Positions 22,659-33,990 of a DNA stretch of 64,000 bases are shown here, in pieces. The DNA lies in contig MU405241.1 in the NCBI GenBank assembly GCA_022836615.1, positions 124,001 to 188,000 of the forward strand. The letters run 5' to 3'. The notes below the pieces were generated by a model that saw only the letters and a list, made by a program, of their open reading frames with translations, did not search any database and was not told the origin of the DNA. The DNA comes from Annulohypoxylon bovei var. microspora (taxonomy: Eukaryota > Ascomycota > Sordariomycetes > Xylariales > Hypoxylaceae). A program made the translations under genes and the position numbers. Each line of letters begins with the position of its first letter. Positions within the stretch are counted from its first letter, which is position 1.

Positions 22659-25600
22659 TCACTTGAAGAGACTGCGCAAGTCCATGAGCTTTTGCTTCGC
22701 TGCCTCAGACTTGTCCATGACCCGGTTTCTGTCCATGCTGAGGCTTGCGAGCTTCTTCTTTTTCTCCTGGAGTTCAAGCATCTTCTCCTCGATGCTGCTC
22801 TCCATGATAAATCTAACGGTGCGTACCGGTCTCTTCTGCCCAAGCCGATGCACGCGATCGACGGCTTGCGCCTCCGCCGCCGGGTTGTATTGTGGCTCCA
22901 TAACGTAGACGGAATTCCCTGCCGTAAGATTGAGACCCAGACCACCAGCCATGATCGACACTAGTATCACGTGCACTGACCAATCTTCCCGAAAATCGTT
23001 CATTGCCGTTGTTCTAGCCGTTCGACTCATCTTTCCGTCAAGGCGAACGTATTTAATACCGGCTTCGTCTAATGCGATTTGGATTAGGTCAAGATGGGAC
23101 GTCCACGCGGAGAATACCACCGATTTATACGGAGGCTCATCAGGTTGAGCTTCGCTGTCGGCTTTGGACTTGAGGAGTTCCTCAACCAGAGCACGGGTCT
23201 TCGTGTGGGGACCTGCGTACGCGGAATAGCCTTCTCTAGTTCGGACTTTGCTTTCGGGTTTACGGGAATGATCATGTCCTTCGTGCTCGACTTGTATCTT
23301 GCTTCTGCGAATTTCACTATAGGCGAAGCGGACGTGAGTCTGGCACATGGGGCATGTGCCCGATCCATGGTTGCCTATTTCCTCTTCCCAAGTTTTGATG
23401 CAACTGGTACAGAGAAGATGAAAACAAGCGGTCATGTACCCGATGACATCTTCCTCACGTTCCGATGCAATATCTGCATTGTCGTTCGAGCCGATCTTTC
23501 GCGAACAGGATAGGCATACGTCATTATTGGTCTCTTGCATCAGCTCAAAAGCTTGATAGGCCTTTGCTTCTGCCAGTGCCGGCTTCTCATCATCCTCGTC
23601 ACTATCAAGGTTGATGGCAGAATCCTCAGACATGCCCTGTACTGCCTCTAGATCCTCGTTGCTAAGAAGATCTCTGCCGTGAGCAGAGATCAAACGAAGC
23701 CTGAGAATAGATTGAAGAATATGAATGTAGGTCCTGCCGCCAATCATCTTCTCTCTACCTTGTGCTAAGACCTGGACTTTGTCTTGCGCGTTCTTTTCAA
23801 ACAGCTGGTAAAGTTTACGCTCAGAAGGAGAGAAGTCCAGCCTTATAATCTCGTCTTTTCTGGGAGGGAGATTAATCTTATCCTTCAAGCGTCGAAGGGT
23901 AACACTATCTACTAGAACCCGGAGTTTAGGCACAATCTCGGGGTCACAGACTTTGAATGGGGCTGTGATGTACTGTGTAAACTTGGCCCTGTCATCAAAA
24001 GGCTTTAGACGGAGGAAGGCAAGTAGCGCCGCAAGGTCATCTAACTTGTTTTGGACAGGGGTGCCGGTGACGGCCCAGCGGCGGTTGGCTTGTAGGCGGC
24101 AGATAGCCTTGAATTGTAGAGTGTTTTGTTCTCGTATCATGTGAGCCTCGTCGAGGACTACACGGAACCATCCCACTTCTTCGAGGGGACATGGGTTAGG
24201 TCTGCCCTTGTTGCGAGCCTGTACCTCGCTAGCAACGGAGCCGTATGTGGTCATAACAATGTCGAACTTGGCAAGTATATCAGGATTTTTAATACGATTA
24301 GATCCGTGATAGATGTAATACGATAGCTGCCCGGGTTTGATATGAGCCTTGATCTGTTCTTCCCAATTGGCTACTGTGCTGAGAGGGCATATCAAGAGTG
24401 TTGCTTTGCCGTTCTGCTTCAGCTGGGTCAAGGCTAGTGGCTGGGGTGTGGGCACATCAAATTGCCCCGAAGAGCTGGCCTTCTTCTTGGGCGCAGGAGG
24501 AGCCTGAGGCTGAACAGGCGTGAGGTTCGCCCACTGCTCAGCTTCGTCGAGGGTACTGGCAACGAGAGATAGAATACTTAGGGTTTTTCCGAGACCCATC
24601 ATATCCGCGAGAATACCGCCGAGCGTCTCAGGAGGAGCTTCACGTTGCGAGTGTCCTGTAATTACATTGTAGTAGATGTTCTGGCCGGTGTGGCTGGAGC
24701 GAATTTGCCAGAAAGAATCCGCAATCTTGCCATCACTGCCGAATTCGCGGGGCTTTTCCTTCTTCGTCATAAAATAGAGCCCCTGTTTCTGGTGCTTTAG
24801 GAGTTCCGTCTGCACTCGGGGATCGGGTACCGTCTCGGGAAGCTCCTCGCTCTTGGTAAGGGAGTCAAAAACTCCCATGACTTCAGAGCGGATTTCCTCC
24901 ACATTACGCACTGCCGAGGGTGGTACTGCTGTAGGTGCCATCTTAGGGGGCTCCTTAAGCACAGATGGTGGCCTAGGTCCTTCGACAAGAAGCTGCGGAT
25001 TCTCATATTTGATACCGGAGTCAACTCTTGGGGGGTTACGTAGCCAGATGTTCCTCTGGGAAAGATGTCTAGCTACGGTTTTGCCGTTCTTGCGAGGACC
25101 ATAAAGCATTAGATCCAGAGTGTAACTCGTTGAAGTTGACCTTCCTTCTTCCTCCTCTCCCTGCTTATATCTTGTAGGTATTCTGCAGTCGGTTCTAAGC
25201 TCTAAACGAGAATCTAGTAGTGCTGCGAGGCCGGATGACGTGAAAGCGTCGACGGTTCCAACAATTTGACGCGTGTAATCGCAGCCGTGAATTGTGTTAG
25301 AAGCATCGCCAACAATTCTTTTAAGCAAGATCTTCACTTGAGGCCAATACGTTGGCATAAGTGAGATAGCGCCGACCTTAGGCCTTGGAACAATGTGACA
25401 GTTCAGTCTTGCGTGTAGAATCATACCGTAGCAGACTTCTTCTTCCCTCGCAGATTGTAGCATCATCACTTCGTTCTCTTCCGCTATGAGATGTTAGCTA
25501 TATACCTAGGTAGACACTTAGCCGAGTCAAATATAGTAACTTACCGGCATCAGTAAGGTCTACGGTCTCGACGCGATTAGTTGGGAGCTGGTAGTCAGCC

Positions 25601-26181
25601 GCGTATCGATTCTCCTTGATATATTGTCCCATGTCGCCGCCACCGCCATTTCCAAATGCGCGCATCGGATCGGGGCTATCTTCAGCTTCGAGCCTTCGGC
25701 GTTTGGACTGAGGCGCAAATGCACGTTGTTCGACGTTGTTCATGCGATCGATCATGCCGTCGAAATCGTGTGACTGGGGTAATGCCTGCCCATTTGTATG
25801 GGTGTATTGACTAGTGCTGGCGAAGCCATCCTGCGGGTTTGAGAATTGGAACTCGAGGTCGGCTGTGTTGCTCGAGCCATTAAAAGCCTGACTGGAGGCA
25901 TTTTGGCGGGGAGAAGGAGACGGGGCTGAGTAGCCTTTGGGGTTGAGTAGGAGAGCTGGATTTAGATTGAGTCTCGAGGATCCGTTTTGTATGGAGGCTT
26001 TATCAGTGATTAAGAGGTCAGCATCGTCAAGAGACTCTGTGGATGTATGTTCGGTGGTATGTTGTGGTTGGGTCAATTCAGGAAGGTGACTCTGACTTGC
26101 TGATGCAGCTGAGGGATAGGTATCAGAATATGTATCAGAAAGAGGGCGTTTACCCTGTGAATGGTGGTTGTTTGAGGCCAT
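22659..26181 (-). CDS. Rad5/HLTF-like SNF2 ATPase with RING finger
   Basis: Exons 26181-25545 and 25483-22659 give 1153 residues. The 61-nt intron 25484-25544 has donor GTAAGT, branch GCTAAC and acceptor ATAG. The N-terminal 210 residues are Ser/Gln-rich and disordered. Then come a divergent region where Rad5/HLTF proteins carry HIRAN, and the SNF2 motor with Walker A MGLGKT at about 508-513 and DEAH at 657-660. A C3HC4 RING (about 869-926, CLSC ... CFHLLCTSC ... CPMC) is inserted before the second lobe, which has motif VI QAVDRVHRLGQKR near 1085-1097. The RING inside the motor is diagnostic of the Rad5/Rad16 subfamily, whose members couple DNA translocation to ubiquitin ligation in damage tolerance or repair. 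Which member this is remains open, since the HIRAN domain is not clear by eye. Confidence 0.93.
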
Positions 26182-27768
26182 ATTGTCTGGCTTTATGGCC
26201 TATTACCACTGACAATGCAACGGATACATGCAGAGTTATCGGCGTCACGGCGTCACGGCGTCACGGCGTCAAGGCGGGTTAAAGGTTCATGACAAAGAGG
26301 AATGCGCGCCGGAATAAATTGGATGCGCCTTCGGAGGATGGGCATCGACAAGGCTAGGTATTATTGCTTTTGCTTTGAATATCAACAAGGAAATTGTTGA
26401 ATGATGAAAGGTGTAGGAGGGAACGCGCAACGAGGTCGGAAGTAGGAGGGGTAACTTCGGTATGTTTGAGAAGACAAGGCTTGAGATAATAAAAAATCAA
26501 GGCCAAAAAGTAAAAGACTAAAAAAATCTCAATAGTCAACGTCGTCACGAGGACAGTTAGGTACCGGGTAGGGTGAGATAGTTGCAGTATGGTGCAGTAT
26601 GTGAGTGGATGTGACAGTCAAGCTTCTGAAATTCATAGATAGAAGAAGTTGGTTGGTTGGTTGATTGTTTAACTAGGAACACTTCGGGACGCATTTAGGT
26701 TGACGTGAGAGGATAGTGCCTACCAAGGTACCAATCTAAAATATTAAATATGTACCCTTCATGTATTGATCCTTCCTGATTGTACGGACTACTACAGAGG
26801 CGTACTTGCTATATGAATGTATTTGTACATCGCACATACACATACACATACACATATCCGTACACACACACATGTAAAAAAAGAATAAGGACAAAGAAAG
26901 AGCATTTGAACCAGGGTTAGCAACCGATAGGCGTAGCTTCCAAGGTTTCCCAACACCCCGCCCTGCCTACAGTACATACAGTACATACATACCCCTACCA
27001 TGTCCGCCAAAGATGCAGCTTAAAGGGAGTAACTGCCTTAATGCGCTGATGCTGTCGCAAATCAGAACTGATAGTGAAAAATGCTTGATTGGTCTGCTGA
27101 CCAGCTGAAGCCCACACTCAATAGAAATATCTACTCATTTTTGTGCTTCCCATGGCCACGTGCCCCGCAGATCTGAATGTCCCCAATTAAGCTGATGCAG
27201 ATGCAAGCATCGTCGGCGTGGGGTCTTTTTTGACTTCTATGTACTAATTCGGGGTCCTTCTCTTGGCAGATGGATCCAATCCAAGTTTGGCCTACTCTGG
27301 TTTAACTCCAGACTCCCCAGACTTGTCTATGCTATTGGATGTGAAAACTCCCCAAGTTCTAATGCTTTGATCGACTATAATGTTGCAGTTGATAATTGTT
27401 ACTACTTTTAGTTAAAATACAATCCTTTCCTGTTCCTGATTTGAGTCCTCATCCTTGTGTTTTGTTTCATTTTCCTATATTCTCATCCCTTTTCCCTTGC
27501 AAAGCATTTTTCCAGCATACTAGTATTCCATAATGAGCAACGAGGATTTTCATCTACTCGTAACTAATCCCTTCATATTTGTGACAGCATAATATCCAAG
27601 ATCATCGTCCTAAACTCGGCTCTGCGAGTCATCTGGCGATGTTTTTTGTTGTACAAGTCATGACGACTGTATCCTAATACAACGTCATATAATCCTTTCT
27701 GTGCTACATCCCGCTCAGCTGGGGACACCACTGGATTTGTATAGGACCAAGCCTAATCTTTGGTCGAG
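26182..27768. other. Intergenic with short tandem repeats
   Basis: No gene seen. Contains the leader of the SNF2-RING gene (left), an 8-bp tandem repeat at 26241-26271 and a CA-rich run at 26832-26870. The right part is the 3' flank of the Arg/Ser-rich gene. Confidence 0.5.
26241..26271. repeat. (GGCGTCAC) tandem repeat
   Basis: Three full copies of GGCGTCAC and a fourth partial copy. It lies 60-90 bases upstream of the SNF2-RING start codon, so it probably falls in the leader or core promoter. Confidence 0.85.
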
Positions 27769-28260
27769 CTATCCATCCTGTTTCGCCTTCTGAGACGAGC
27801 CATCATTGCGGATCACGATTTCATGACGAAGAAACGAAGTCACGACAGGCTCACCAGTCTTCTTGGATTCGCCTTCGTGGTCCCGGCTTCGGCTTTGTGT
27901 CCTCTGCCGCCTTCGCTTCGAAGACTCTTGACCGTTTATTGAACGAGATCTAGATGGTGATTGACTTCTATGGCGGTTCAGTTGTATAGCGCGGATGAGT
28001 TTTCTGCGGATTGGGGATAAGGAGCCACTCCTGAGTCGTGATGTGTTTCGAGAAATATCAAGTCTCGAAGATGACCGATGTCTGCACCGCCCACGAAAAG
28101 TAGTAGAGTCTGTCGACGGCAGTCGGTTCGTTGTAACTGCCAGAGTTTCTGGCGGACTACGTCTCCGTTTTCGTCCACGTTGACTATCAGGTTCGGGCGA
28201 CGAGAATGTCGTAATGGTGATATCAATAAAACTGTCGTTTGCTACTGCCTGAACAGCCAT
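27769..28260 (-). CDS. Small Arg/Ser-rich hypothetical protein, 163 aa
   Basis: One frame of 163 codons without intron. The start has a good context (CAAAATGGCT). After an N-terminal stretch with FIDITITTFSSPEPD, the protein is dominated by Arg, Ser and short basic clusters (GRKRRRS, RSRS, KRRRQRTQSRSRDHE), like the RS tails of splicing-related and other nuclear proteins. Several stretches would act as nuclear localisation signals. I do not recognise the family; no folded domain is visible. The composition, start context and lack of stops favour a real gene, but a low-complexity frame of this size could also arise by chance. Its nearest neighbour on the same strand, the SNF2-RING gene, starts 1.6 kb downstream. 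Confidence 0.5.
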   Translation of the reverse strand: MAVQAVANDSFIDITITTFSSPEPDSQRGRKRRRSPPETLAVTTNRLPSTDSTTFRGRCRHRSSSRLDISRNTSRLRSGSLSPIRRKLIRAIQLNRHRSQSPSRSRSINGQESSKRRRQRTQSRSRDHEGESKKTGEPVVTSFLRHEIVIRNDGSSQKAKQDG

Positions 28261-30349
28261 TTTGAAGTTGGCGACAACTGTCTGGTGAAGTTGATTTATT
28301 TAAACCGTGCTTCACGTAAAATCTTTTTGGTAGTGCCGTTTGTTAGCTACCGAGAACTATCAAAAAGCAAGTCTTAGGTGTGATAAGACGATTGGGGCGT
28401 GTTAGTGATAAAAGTAGTTTGCAGTTTGCGATTTGTAGAACGAATCAGGTGGCCAGGTGGGAGATATATCAGCCAATTCTATCACCTTGACCAGCACGGT
28501 GGAGTGGTTCGAGTTCTTGGGAAGAATGCAAGGAGTGATGAGAAGTGGAGGAATTAAGGGTGAAATAGTCTGGTTAAGAGACAATGCGGAAAGGTAAGCT
28601 GGATCACATCGGCATAGAGAAGCCAAGAAGAGCTCCCCAGAACCCCAAGGTGGAAACCAAGGTGGAAAGAGACGAGGGATCAACGAGACTTGCCGGTCTA
28701 AGCTACAGAACCAATTGGCAGGGTTGGGATCGACGTTCACTCCTGGGGATCTTCGTATAAGATCGTCTTGGATTGGTTTATCTCTAGAATGATGGGTAAG
28801 ATACGATTGGACAACCAGCTAAGCTGCTAAGGCCACTGACGTAAACTCTGTGTCGACGCAAGAGAAACTCTGTTTGGGATTGAGTGGGCACCGTTAGCTG
28901 GAGCCTCTCCCTTCTCCGGACAGATTGTAGCCTAGAGATGGACGGTGATATGCTGGCTTGGAATCGAGAGTTTCTAAGCTCGGACTATGTTAGACTATGT
29001 TGACTTATGGCTCTTAGATGGCTGGATGGTTCGATAAGTGTGCGAGCTCTGGTACAGCCTTGGTACAACTCTGGCTGCAGATGACTCGGGTAGTCCAGCC
29101 TATTGCGAGACGGACGGATTGGGATCATGTATGGGATCGCGTGATGGAAGTCTCATTGGATCGATGAGGGATGATCTCTCAAATTCGAAATTATTTGATT
29201 TGAGGAATTGCCTAGGATTGATTCCGTGAAGAACCGCGCTGTCGTGGTGCTTCTTGTGAGGTATTTTGGAATGATATATATATGTATGTGTTTTTCATTT
29301 TCATTGATGAGCCGGCTTATATTATGGTTGCCTAGGTAGTTTCGTATGAGACGGTGTCTATTAGATGTGGTGATCCAATACCCCAATAACTCAGCGGAAG
29401 CGTCCGATAGGGCGGGGGTAATGGCATTTAACCTAGGCAGGCCACACTTGACCCGGTAGTCTAGTGTAGGAACACGAAACGGGGTCTCGGAGACGTAGCT
29501 GGAGGAATTTCGATATGATCCCAACATCCCTTGGTGGATATCTTATGGGGTATTTGTTCTTACCTCGTAGCTATCCACGAAAGTCGGCTTACCTTGCGAT
29601 GTATGTCTAATACTACTTATAATCGTAGTAGTGATGAAGGTTGTAAGTTGCAAGAAAATCAAGATACACCTCCAAGGTTATTAATAATTAGGTAGGTATA
29701 GATTACAGATAGAGTTTGCATTAATCTCAATTATGCTATAGCATAATATAATACGTCAGTACCGGAATCTTTCAACATTGAATTAATGAATCTATCATAC
29801 GATGCATTGATGTGGGGCCAATCGCGGGAACCTTACATGTACATAGCTAAATAAATCGGTAGAGTTGCATAGACTCCCGTTATGCAAGTTATCCCATAGC
29901 TACATACTAGCTACTACATACCTAAGGTACCGATACCACCCATTGACGTGACGTGTTTCAACATCTTCAGTTGGAAGATCTCATCAACTCACCACATACG
30001 TACGCTGTACACACAACTAATTCATCCTTCACTTCTTTGCTTCGACTCTTGTGTAGCCGATGTTATTTATTTTTTTAGTCTCTCTTTACTCCGCTATTAT
30101 TCCCATTCTTTGACCCACGATTGGAAATTGTTTACGTTCGCATTGGCTACTTATTAAATACGAGACAGGGGCAGGATCAAAGCACAAACTAAAGCACGAC
30201 CAAATAATTTTACACTTAAGGTCCCGACAACATAGACCGCGATCCGTCATAGCCGTGAAAGAATGCAAATGCAATAATTCCAAAATCAACACCAACACCA
30301 ACACCATACCACTAATCCCTCCGTCCCATCCATAACCACCATCGCCAAC
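28261..30349. other. Intergenic between divergent genes
   Basis: No gene seen in 2.1 kb. The segment 29640-29900 is AT-rich. The last 150 bases, C/A-rich with CAACACCAACACC near 30290, are probably the leader of the PI 4-kinase gene. Confidence 0.5.
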
Positions 30350-32818
30350 ATGCCTCGAAGTCGGCCTGCCACCACAGGCTATGAACGTCTAGCTCAGGCC
30401 GACCAGTTCAGCGATGAATCCGACGACGACATCCTAGCTCAGAGTTCCGCCTCACTCCAACCTCAATCCGCTCCACGATATGCACCTATTTCACAACCGA
30501 GGCCTCACTCGGGCATGACCTCGCCCAAAGCCGCACCGAAACCGAAATACCGTCCAAAGCGAATGCGAAGTAATTCCGGTGTTGACCTCAAGGCCATCAA
30601 CGCGCGCTTAGAACGATGGGCAGACGAGATCGCTTCAAAGTTCAAAAGCAGGAAGGGGAAGGGTGTCCCGGGCGAGGAGGAGCGCCTCGAGATTCATTAC
30701 AGCGTCTTTCAACCCCCCGAGGGTGTACGACCCGCCACGGCTGAGACTCTTGCTACTATGCCCGAGCCCGATATGTCCAGGAATGAATTCGAGGCTATTG
30801 TAGATAGCGTACGCGATGCCATTGACCAGGGCATGCATCCGAGTATGATCACGCAGGGAAGCTCGGGGAGTTATTTCGCGCGAAATACCGATGGTAAGAT
30901 TGTTGGTGTATTCAAGCCGAAGGATGAAGAGCCGTACGCCGCTGGAAATCCAAAGTGGAATAAGTGGATTCACCGGAATCTATTCCCTTGTTGTTTCGGC
31001 CGAGCATGGTGAGTATCTATCAGGATCCCTTAGCACGAGGGGGACAAATTTCTGACTGATCGTTAGTCTAATTCCTAATCTCTCGTACGTGAGCGAGGCT
31101 GCGGCGTACGTCCTGGATTGCCAGCTCCGTACCCACATAGTCCCTTACACCGACGTTATCTATCTGTCATCCAAATCATTCCACTATCCGTATTGGGACC
31201 GCCGAAGTTTTTACAGGAAGAAGAAACCTCTTCCCTCGAAACCGGGAAGTTTCCAAGTTTTTCTAAAGGGGTTCAAGGACGCCAACGTGTTCCTGAGGGA
31301 ACACCCCTGGCCAGATCAGCATTGGTCTAGCTTTCGTTCAAACGATACCCACCGACACAAACAGAAGAAATGGGCGGATAACTGCCGGCCTTCTAGTAGA
31401 CGAACGCGCAGTGACGACAGTGAAAGCGAGGACGAGGACGGTACCTCCGAGCAACGACCTCTTGGGCCGAATAATTTCATGTGGACCGAATCACTAAAGC
31501 AGGCGTTTCGGGAGCAGCTTGAGAAGCTTGTTATCTTAGATTATATCATGCGGAATACGGATAGAGGTCTCGACAATTGGATGGTTAAGGTTGATTGGGA
31601 AACCCAAGCAGTCTCGATCGCTTCGGATCGTCCGCAACTTAACATGGATATCCCAGAAGAAGACGAACAGGCCCCAAGACCCGTTGAGTTACCGACAAGG
31701 AGTAAATCCCGAAGTCCCAATCCTTACCGAGCTCAAAAGCCCATGAACGCAGCTGGCACGAGTAAAGTTCCCGATCCGAAGATATCGATCGGAGCAATCG
31801 ACAATTCCCTATCATGGCCGTGGAAACATCCGGATGCATGGCGAAGGTATGAACGCTCTAATCTATATCCACTAATATTGGATCTGCTAAACTCACTATG
31901 TACAGTTTCCCTTTCGGTTGGCTTTTCCTCCCTGTTGATCTTATCGGGCGACCCTTCTCCCAGGCAACCCGAGACCATTTCCTCCCCCTTCTCACCTCTA
32001 CACAGTGGTGGAGTCAAACATCGCTCGAACTACGGAAGGTCTTCCAGATCGACCCGGATTTCCAAGAGAAGATGTTCTCCCGCCAGATGGCAGTGATGAA
32101 GGGCCAAGCCTGGAATGTCGTGGAAACACTCAAAACTCCAGACCACGGCCCACTAGAGCTCACACGACGCGCGAGGGTATGCGTCTGGGACGACCTAGTC
32201 GAAGTCCCGGTCGCTGTACCTATGCGCGCGACATCGTCCGACATACGCCGCAAAGCCGAAGCCGGGGCCCACGGAACGATACAAGAGGAGATGGACATCG
32301 GCGCCGCCATCTCGTCCTCGGCACCAGCCAACGTAGACGATCTCCTCGGCTTCTCCAGCCCCCTACCGAACCCTGGTCGCTTCGAGCTCTCGAGCCCCCG
32401 CGAGGATTCCCCGGACCGCGCCGAGGTTCTTACGCCTAACGGCACGACCCAGACCCTGTTCGACGCGCTCGCGGTGACAGAATCGCCCAGCGCCAACCGC
32501 CCGAAGATCACGCGCAACCCTAGGTCCAGCTACCAGGGCCCGACCCGCTCGCAGTTGAACAACATGTACTCGCCGCGCCGCGAGCGCCGGTACTCGGCGA
32601 CGACGGCTAACACACCGCGCAACGGCAACGGCGGCTCCGTCGCGGCGAAGCTATTGTACGGAAACGGGAACGGATACCTTGGCGACGAGGACGATGAGGA
32701 TATAGAGGGCGACCTGGGGTACGCGGCCGCCGAGACGATGGACGGGAATAGGAGGAAGGTGATCGTGGAGCGGTTAGAGACGGTGAAGGCTAGGAACCCG
32801 GTGTTTACTTGGTGTTAA
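30350..32818 (+). CDS. lsb6: Type II phosphatidylinositol 4-kinase
   Basis: Exons 30350-31008, 31067-31846 and 31906-32818 give 783 residues. Introns 31009-31066 (GTGAGT, branch CTGAC) and 31847-31905 (GTATGA, branch CTAA) are needed to keep the frame. It makes PI4P on Golgi, endosome or plasma membranes. Visible parts: a Ser/Pro-rich N-terminus; the lobe with QGSSGSYF and VGVFKPKDEEPY (the KPKDEEP motif is typical of type II enzymes); a Cys-rich FPCCFGRACLIP block, the usual palmitoylation site of this class; the catalytic loop RNTDRGLDNW at 382-391; and IGAIDNSLSWPWKHP, the Asp motif that binds metal. An acidic insert (about 320-340) splits the domain. The C-terminal 230 residues are disordered, and the DNA there is clearly more GC-rich. 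Confidence 0.95.
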
Positions 32819-33223
32819 GGTGTGTCAAGAGAAGGGAAGAGAGGGGGTGTAGTGTTTGTGTATGTGAATACGATTCTGCTGATGGAGTTGAGTTGTCAGG
32901 GCCCGCTAGCCTGGAAGGATGTTGTAGAGAAAGAGGATGAAGAGGAGAGAAACTGGCCGGCCCCTATCTGCCGGCAACGAAACACCGCTGTACACGCTGC
33001 TCGAAAGAAGTTGAGATGGGCTAGGATCCACAACCATAACGGCAACTCACTGCCCTACACATTCTATGTAGGTAGTCGAGGCGCGTGTGATGAATAAAAG
33101 AAGGATATGGAAGCGGGAGTATTGAATTGCGTTGAATTGTATAGCCTATGGATAGACAGACAGACGTAGACGACTCGAGGAATTGGTTTCACCGAGTGTA
33201 CAACAGTAGACACCGAATATCTA

Positions 33224-33250
33224 GCACGGCACGGCACGGCATAGCATGGC
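33224..33250. repeat. (GGCAC) tandem repeat
   Basis: Four near-identical 5-bp units GCACG followed by two diverged ones. Confidence 0.7.
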
Positions 33251-33957
33251 AGGTTGCGAAAACTATTACACTTGCGGCATACATACCTAGTACCTAGCAT
33301 ATCAAACTTTTGTTTTAGGGTGTTTGTTGAGATATCGTGTCTCGTTCTTACCCTTAGATACGTGACAGAAAGTGGGTTATACACGTACCTGTGTGATGTA
33401 GGTAGTCTAGGAGTTGGTAGCTAGCTAGCTCAATAGGATAGGATGGGGTGGAGGTGAAGGGCAAGTCGAGTATAGAGTCGACCTCGCAATATTATACTCA
33501 AAATGTCCACCGCAAAGCTTACCAAGACGAAGACAGCACGGCTGACTTAGATTCCTACCTACCTAGTCTGCCTATCCCGCGAGGCTGTCAAGCAATAAGC
33601 AATGTAATATATGACATGTAATCGCGCAAACCCAAACCCAACGACCGAAAACAGAAAACAATCGTAATATCGTCCCAACACGCATATGTTGACAGTTATC
33701 CCGTTCCCGAGAGAGAGGAAGAGAAAAAAAGGACCCAACCTAAAAAAAGACTCGACCAACCCAAACCAACAAACCACCGAGTCACGTTGCCGTGTGTTGG
33801 AGCGGGTTGGTATTCTACGTTCTCCCCCGCCGGGAACCAATGACGGCCAGACCCCGTAAAAGACCTCTCTCCTGCGTAGCATCTCCCAATCCCCTCGCCA
33901 GGTAGGTCGTTCCTCGTTCCCCACCGCGTGTTCGTTCGACACATACATACGCTAAAA

Positions 33958-33990
33958 TAACCTACCTACCTACCTGCCTACTTACATACC
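33958..33990. repeat. (CCTA)n microsatellite
   Basis: A run of CCTA units with a few changed bases, of the same type as TACCTA motifs seen across the window's intergenic DNA. Confidence 0.75.

Noticed and set aside
26895..26925. Minus-strand GGTTCAAAT, resembling a tRNA B box
   Set aside because: No T stem, no A box and no acceptor stem could be built.
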